64,000 nucleotides of DNA from NCBI RefSeq assembly GCF_003390845.1, contig NZ_QMEK01000006.1:62001-126000 (forward strand), given 5' to 3'. The position numbers and the translations under genes were made by a program. Positions 62,525-64,000 of this stretch are shown piece by piece. The notes beneath the pieces were generated by a model. That model was not told the DNA's origin, searched no databases, and saw nothing but the letters and a program-made list of their open reading frames with translations. This DNA is from Tropicimonas sp. IMCC34043 (GTDB lineage: Bacteria; Pseudomonadota; Alphaproteobacteria; Rhodobacterales; Rhodobacteraceae). Position 1 is the stretch's first letter, and every line of letters begins with the position of its first letter.

Positions 62525-62881
62525 ATGCGCCCGCTCGCCCTGCTTTGCGCCGCCGCCCTGATCCATCCCGCGACCGGCGGGGCAGAACCGTTCACGGGTC
62601 GCACCACGTCGGCCAGTTCCGGTTCCGTCGCCATCGGCAACCCGGAGCCTTCGGCGGGCGATACGACCGATCTGGAGGGCGTCATGGGCGGCTCGCTTGG
62701 CGCCATGGCAGGCGCGGCGGTCGGCGCGCGGATCGGCGGGCTGCCGGGGGCCATCGCGGGCGGCTATGCCGGGGCGGCGATTGGCAGCGACGCGATTGCG
62801 ACCCCCGGCGGATGGCAAGGCTGCGAGGCGGGAACACAGGCGCTCGAAGGCTCCTGTCCGCCCGAAGGAAGGGGAGACTAG
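62525..62881 (+). CDS. Secreted glycine-zipper protein
   Basis: 118 aa from ATG 62525, 4 nt after the deoC stop. Signal peptide (MRPLALLCAAALIHPATGG, cut before AEP). Mature part has a Thr/Ser-rich start and a glycine zipper (GGSLGAMAGAAVGARIGGLP, GAIAGGYAGAAIGSDAI, about 55-90), then two Cys near the C-terminus. Glycine-zipper proteins insert in or associate with membranes. Its place between two cytoplasmic enzymes is unexplained, and its role is unknown. Confidence 0.65.
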   Translation: MRPLALLCAAALIHPATGGAEPFTGRTTSASSGSVAIGNPEPSAGDTTDLEGVMGGSLGAMAGAAVGARIGGLPGAIAGGYAGAAIGSDAIATPGGWQGCEAGTQALEGSCPPEGRGD

Positions 62882-62887
62882 ATCGAC

Positions 62888-64000
62888 ATGAGCAGCGACA
62901 CAGACATCGCCACGATCTTCGAGACGCTGGAGTATGGCCCGGCCCCGGAAAGCGATGCCGAGGCGCAGGCCTGGCTTGCCAGCCACAATCGCGCGTTCGG
63001 CCATTTCATCGACGGCGCCTTCACCCTGCCGGCCGAGGGGTTCGACAGCCTCAATCCCGCCACAGGCGCGCTGCTGGCAAGCGTCTCCCAGGCGACGGCC
63101 GAGGATGTGGACGCGGCCATCGCTGCGGCGCGGGCGGCACAGCCCGGCTGGGCAGCGCTTGGTGGCCATCGCAGGGCGCGGTATCTCTATGCCCTGGCGC
63201 GGCTTTTGCAGAAACACACCCGGCTGTTTGCGGTGCTCGAGACGCTCGACAACGGCAAGCCGATCCGCGAAAGCCGCGACATCGACATCCCGCTAGCCCA
63301 GCGGCATTTCTATTACCACGCCGGGATGGCGCAGTTGATGGACGAGGCGCTGCCTGGGCGCCTGGCGCTGGGTGTCTGCGGCCAGATCATCCCCTGGAAC
63401 TTCCCGCTGCTGATGCTGGCCTGGAAGATTGCCCCGGCGATTGCCGCCGGCAACACCGTGGTGCTGAAACCCGCCGAATGGACCCCCCTGACCGCATTGC
63501 TGTTCGGACGGATCTGTCAGGAGGCGGGGCTGCCCGCCGGTGTCGTCAATATCGTGACCGGCGACGGCGCGGTGGGCGAGATGATCGTCGCCGCCCCGGT
63601 CGACAAGATCGCCTTCACCGGCTCGACCGAGGTCGGCCGCGCGATCCGCCGTGCCACCGCGGGATCGGACAAGTCACTGACGCTCGAACTGGGGGGCAAG
63701 TCGCCCTATGTCGTGTTCGAGGACGCCGATCTCGATTCCGCGGTCGAGGGGCTGGTGGATGCGATCTGGTTCAACCAGGGCCAGGTCTGCTGTGCCGGAT
63801 CGCGCCTGCTGGTGCAGGAGGGGGTCGCAGACCGTTTCCATGCGATGCTGAAGGCGCGGATGGCGACGCTGCGGCTTGGCGATCCGCTCGACAAATGCAT
63901 CGACGTCGGCGCCATGGTCGATCCGGTGCAGCGCGACCGGGTCGCGGCGATGGTCGCGGCAAGCGGCGGCGATCTGTTCCAGCCCGCCAAGGCCCTGCCC
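62888..64000 (+). CDS. Aldehyde dehydrogenase family protein (3' end outside window)
   Basis: About 371 codons visible from ATG 62888, still open at the window end. NAD(P)-binding and catalytic residues are in place: IIPWNFPLLMLAWKIAPAIA (Asn171), LKPAEWTP, FTGSTEVGRAI, Glu267 in LELGGKSP and Cys301/302 in NQGQVCCAGS. Oxidises an aldehyde to the acid. Behind deoC it is likely to act on acetaldehyde released from deoxyribose phosphate; alphaproteobacterial deoC-linked members are often long double-domain proteins (about 780 aa). The true length cannot be seen here. Confidence 0.95.
   Translation, partial: MSSDTDIATIFETLEYGPAPESDAEAQAWLASHNRAFGHFIDGAFTLPAEGFDSLNPATGALLASVSQATAEDVDAAIAAARAAQPGWAALGGHRRARYLYALARLLQKHTRLFAVLETLDNGKPIRESRDIDIPLAQRHFYYHAGMAQLMDEALPGRLALGVCGQIIPWNFPLLMLAWKIAPAIAAGNTVVLKPAEWTPLTALLFGRICQEAGLPAGVVNIVTGDGAVGEMIVAAPVDKIAFTGSTEVGRAIRRATAGSDKSLTLELGGKSPYVVFEDADLDSAVEGLVDAIWFNQGQVCCAGSRLLVQEGVADRFHAMLKARMATLRLGDPLDKCIDVGAMVDPVQRDRVAAMVAASGGDLFQPAKALP

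Overview
The window is high-GC, gene-dense chromosomal DNA from an alphaproteobacterium, most likely a member of the Rhodobacteraceae/Paracoccaceae. The evidence is the left-edge gene order (a 58-aa basic protein, murA, DUF2948, hisD, UPF0262, all overlapping on the minus strand), the groESL operon with a CIRCE element, the abundance of TRAP and ABC uptake systems, and GC-rich codon use that throws long antisense open frames. I see no complete insertion sequence, integrase, prophage or CRISPR array. I cannot name the genus.

Layout. 1-3719: conserved core block (UPF0262, hisD, DUF2948, murA, small basic protein), then tRNA-Thr(GGT) at 3984-4058. 4226-13716: an acyl-CoA catabolic module around an IclR regulator. 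On the minus strand are an ADP-forming-type acyl-CoA synthetase and two adjacent unequal acyl-CoA dehydrogenases. On the plus strand are a leader ORF, a DUF35 Zn-ribbon/OB-fold protein, a thiolase-fold protein without the usual Cys, and an enoyl-CoA hydratase/3-hydroxyacyl-CoA dehydrogenase fusion. The same 15-bp palindrome lies in both promoter regions. 13812-21797: a TRAP transporter, an SDR, a 3-hydroxyacyl-CoA dehydrogenase and a LacI-family regulator, divergent from a ThDP enzyme, with LacI-type palindromes between. 21852-26406: a second SDR + ThDP enzyme pair, an NAD-dependent epimerase and a second IclR regulator.

26653-32485: an AT-richer accessory stretch with an AAC(6')-like acetyltransferase, a transglutaminase-like protein, a run of very small orphan proteins, a Crp/Fnr regulator and a plus-strand intrinsic terminator with no gene in front of it. 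32693-34993: CIRCE-groES-groEL and a small basic protein. 35157-39212: a third IclR regulator divergent from sulfoacetaldehyde acetyltransferase (xsc), followed by a UPF0324/YeiH-type putative sulfate/sulfite exporter. 39375-43721: a ribose-type ABC transporter with a DeoR regulator. 44156-51124: a peptide/opine-type ABC transporter whose operon includes an amidohydrolase and a RidA-like protein.

51195-53120: a degenerate EF-G paralogue. 53488-60208: a sulfide/sulfur-compound module (Crp/Fnr regulator with two close Cys, DUF2892, two YeeE/YedE-type proteins, an ETHE1-like dioxygenase, a DUF442-sulfide:quinone reductase fusion, a SulP transporter). 60318-64000: a putative glycosyltransferase, deoC, a glycine-zipper secreted protein and an aldehyde dehydrogenase cut by the window end.

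How they work together: apart from the edges, this is a series of uptake-plus-catabolism cassettes, each with its own local regulator. Organosulfonate use (xsc with an exporter) and sulfide/persulfide oxidation (53.5-60.2 kb) both produce sulfite that must be exported or oxidised. The most unusual biochemistry is suggested by 4.2-13.7 kb, where a heteromeric acyl-CoA dehydrogenase pair and a DUF35/Cys-less thiolase pair recall the retro-aldol side-chain-cleaving systems known from steroid degraders.
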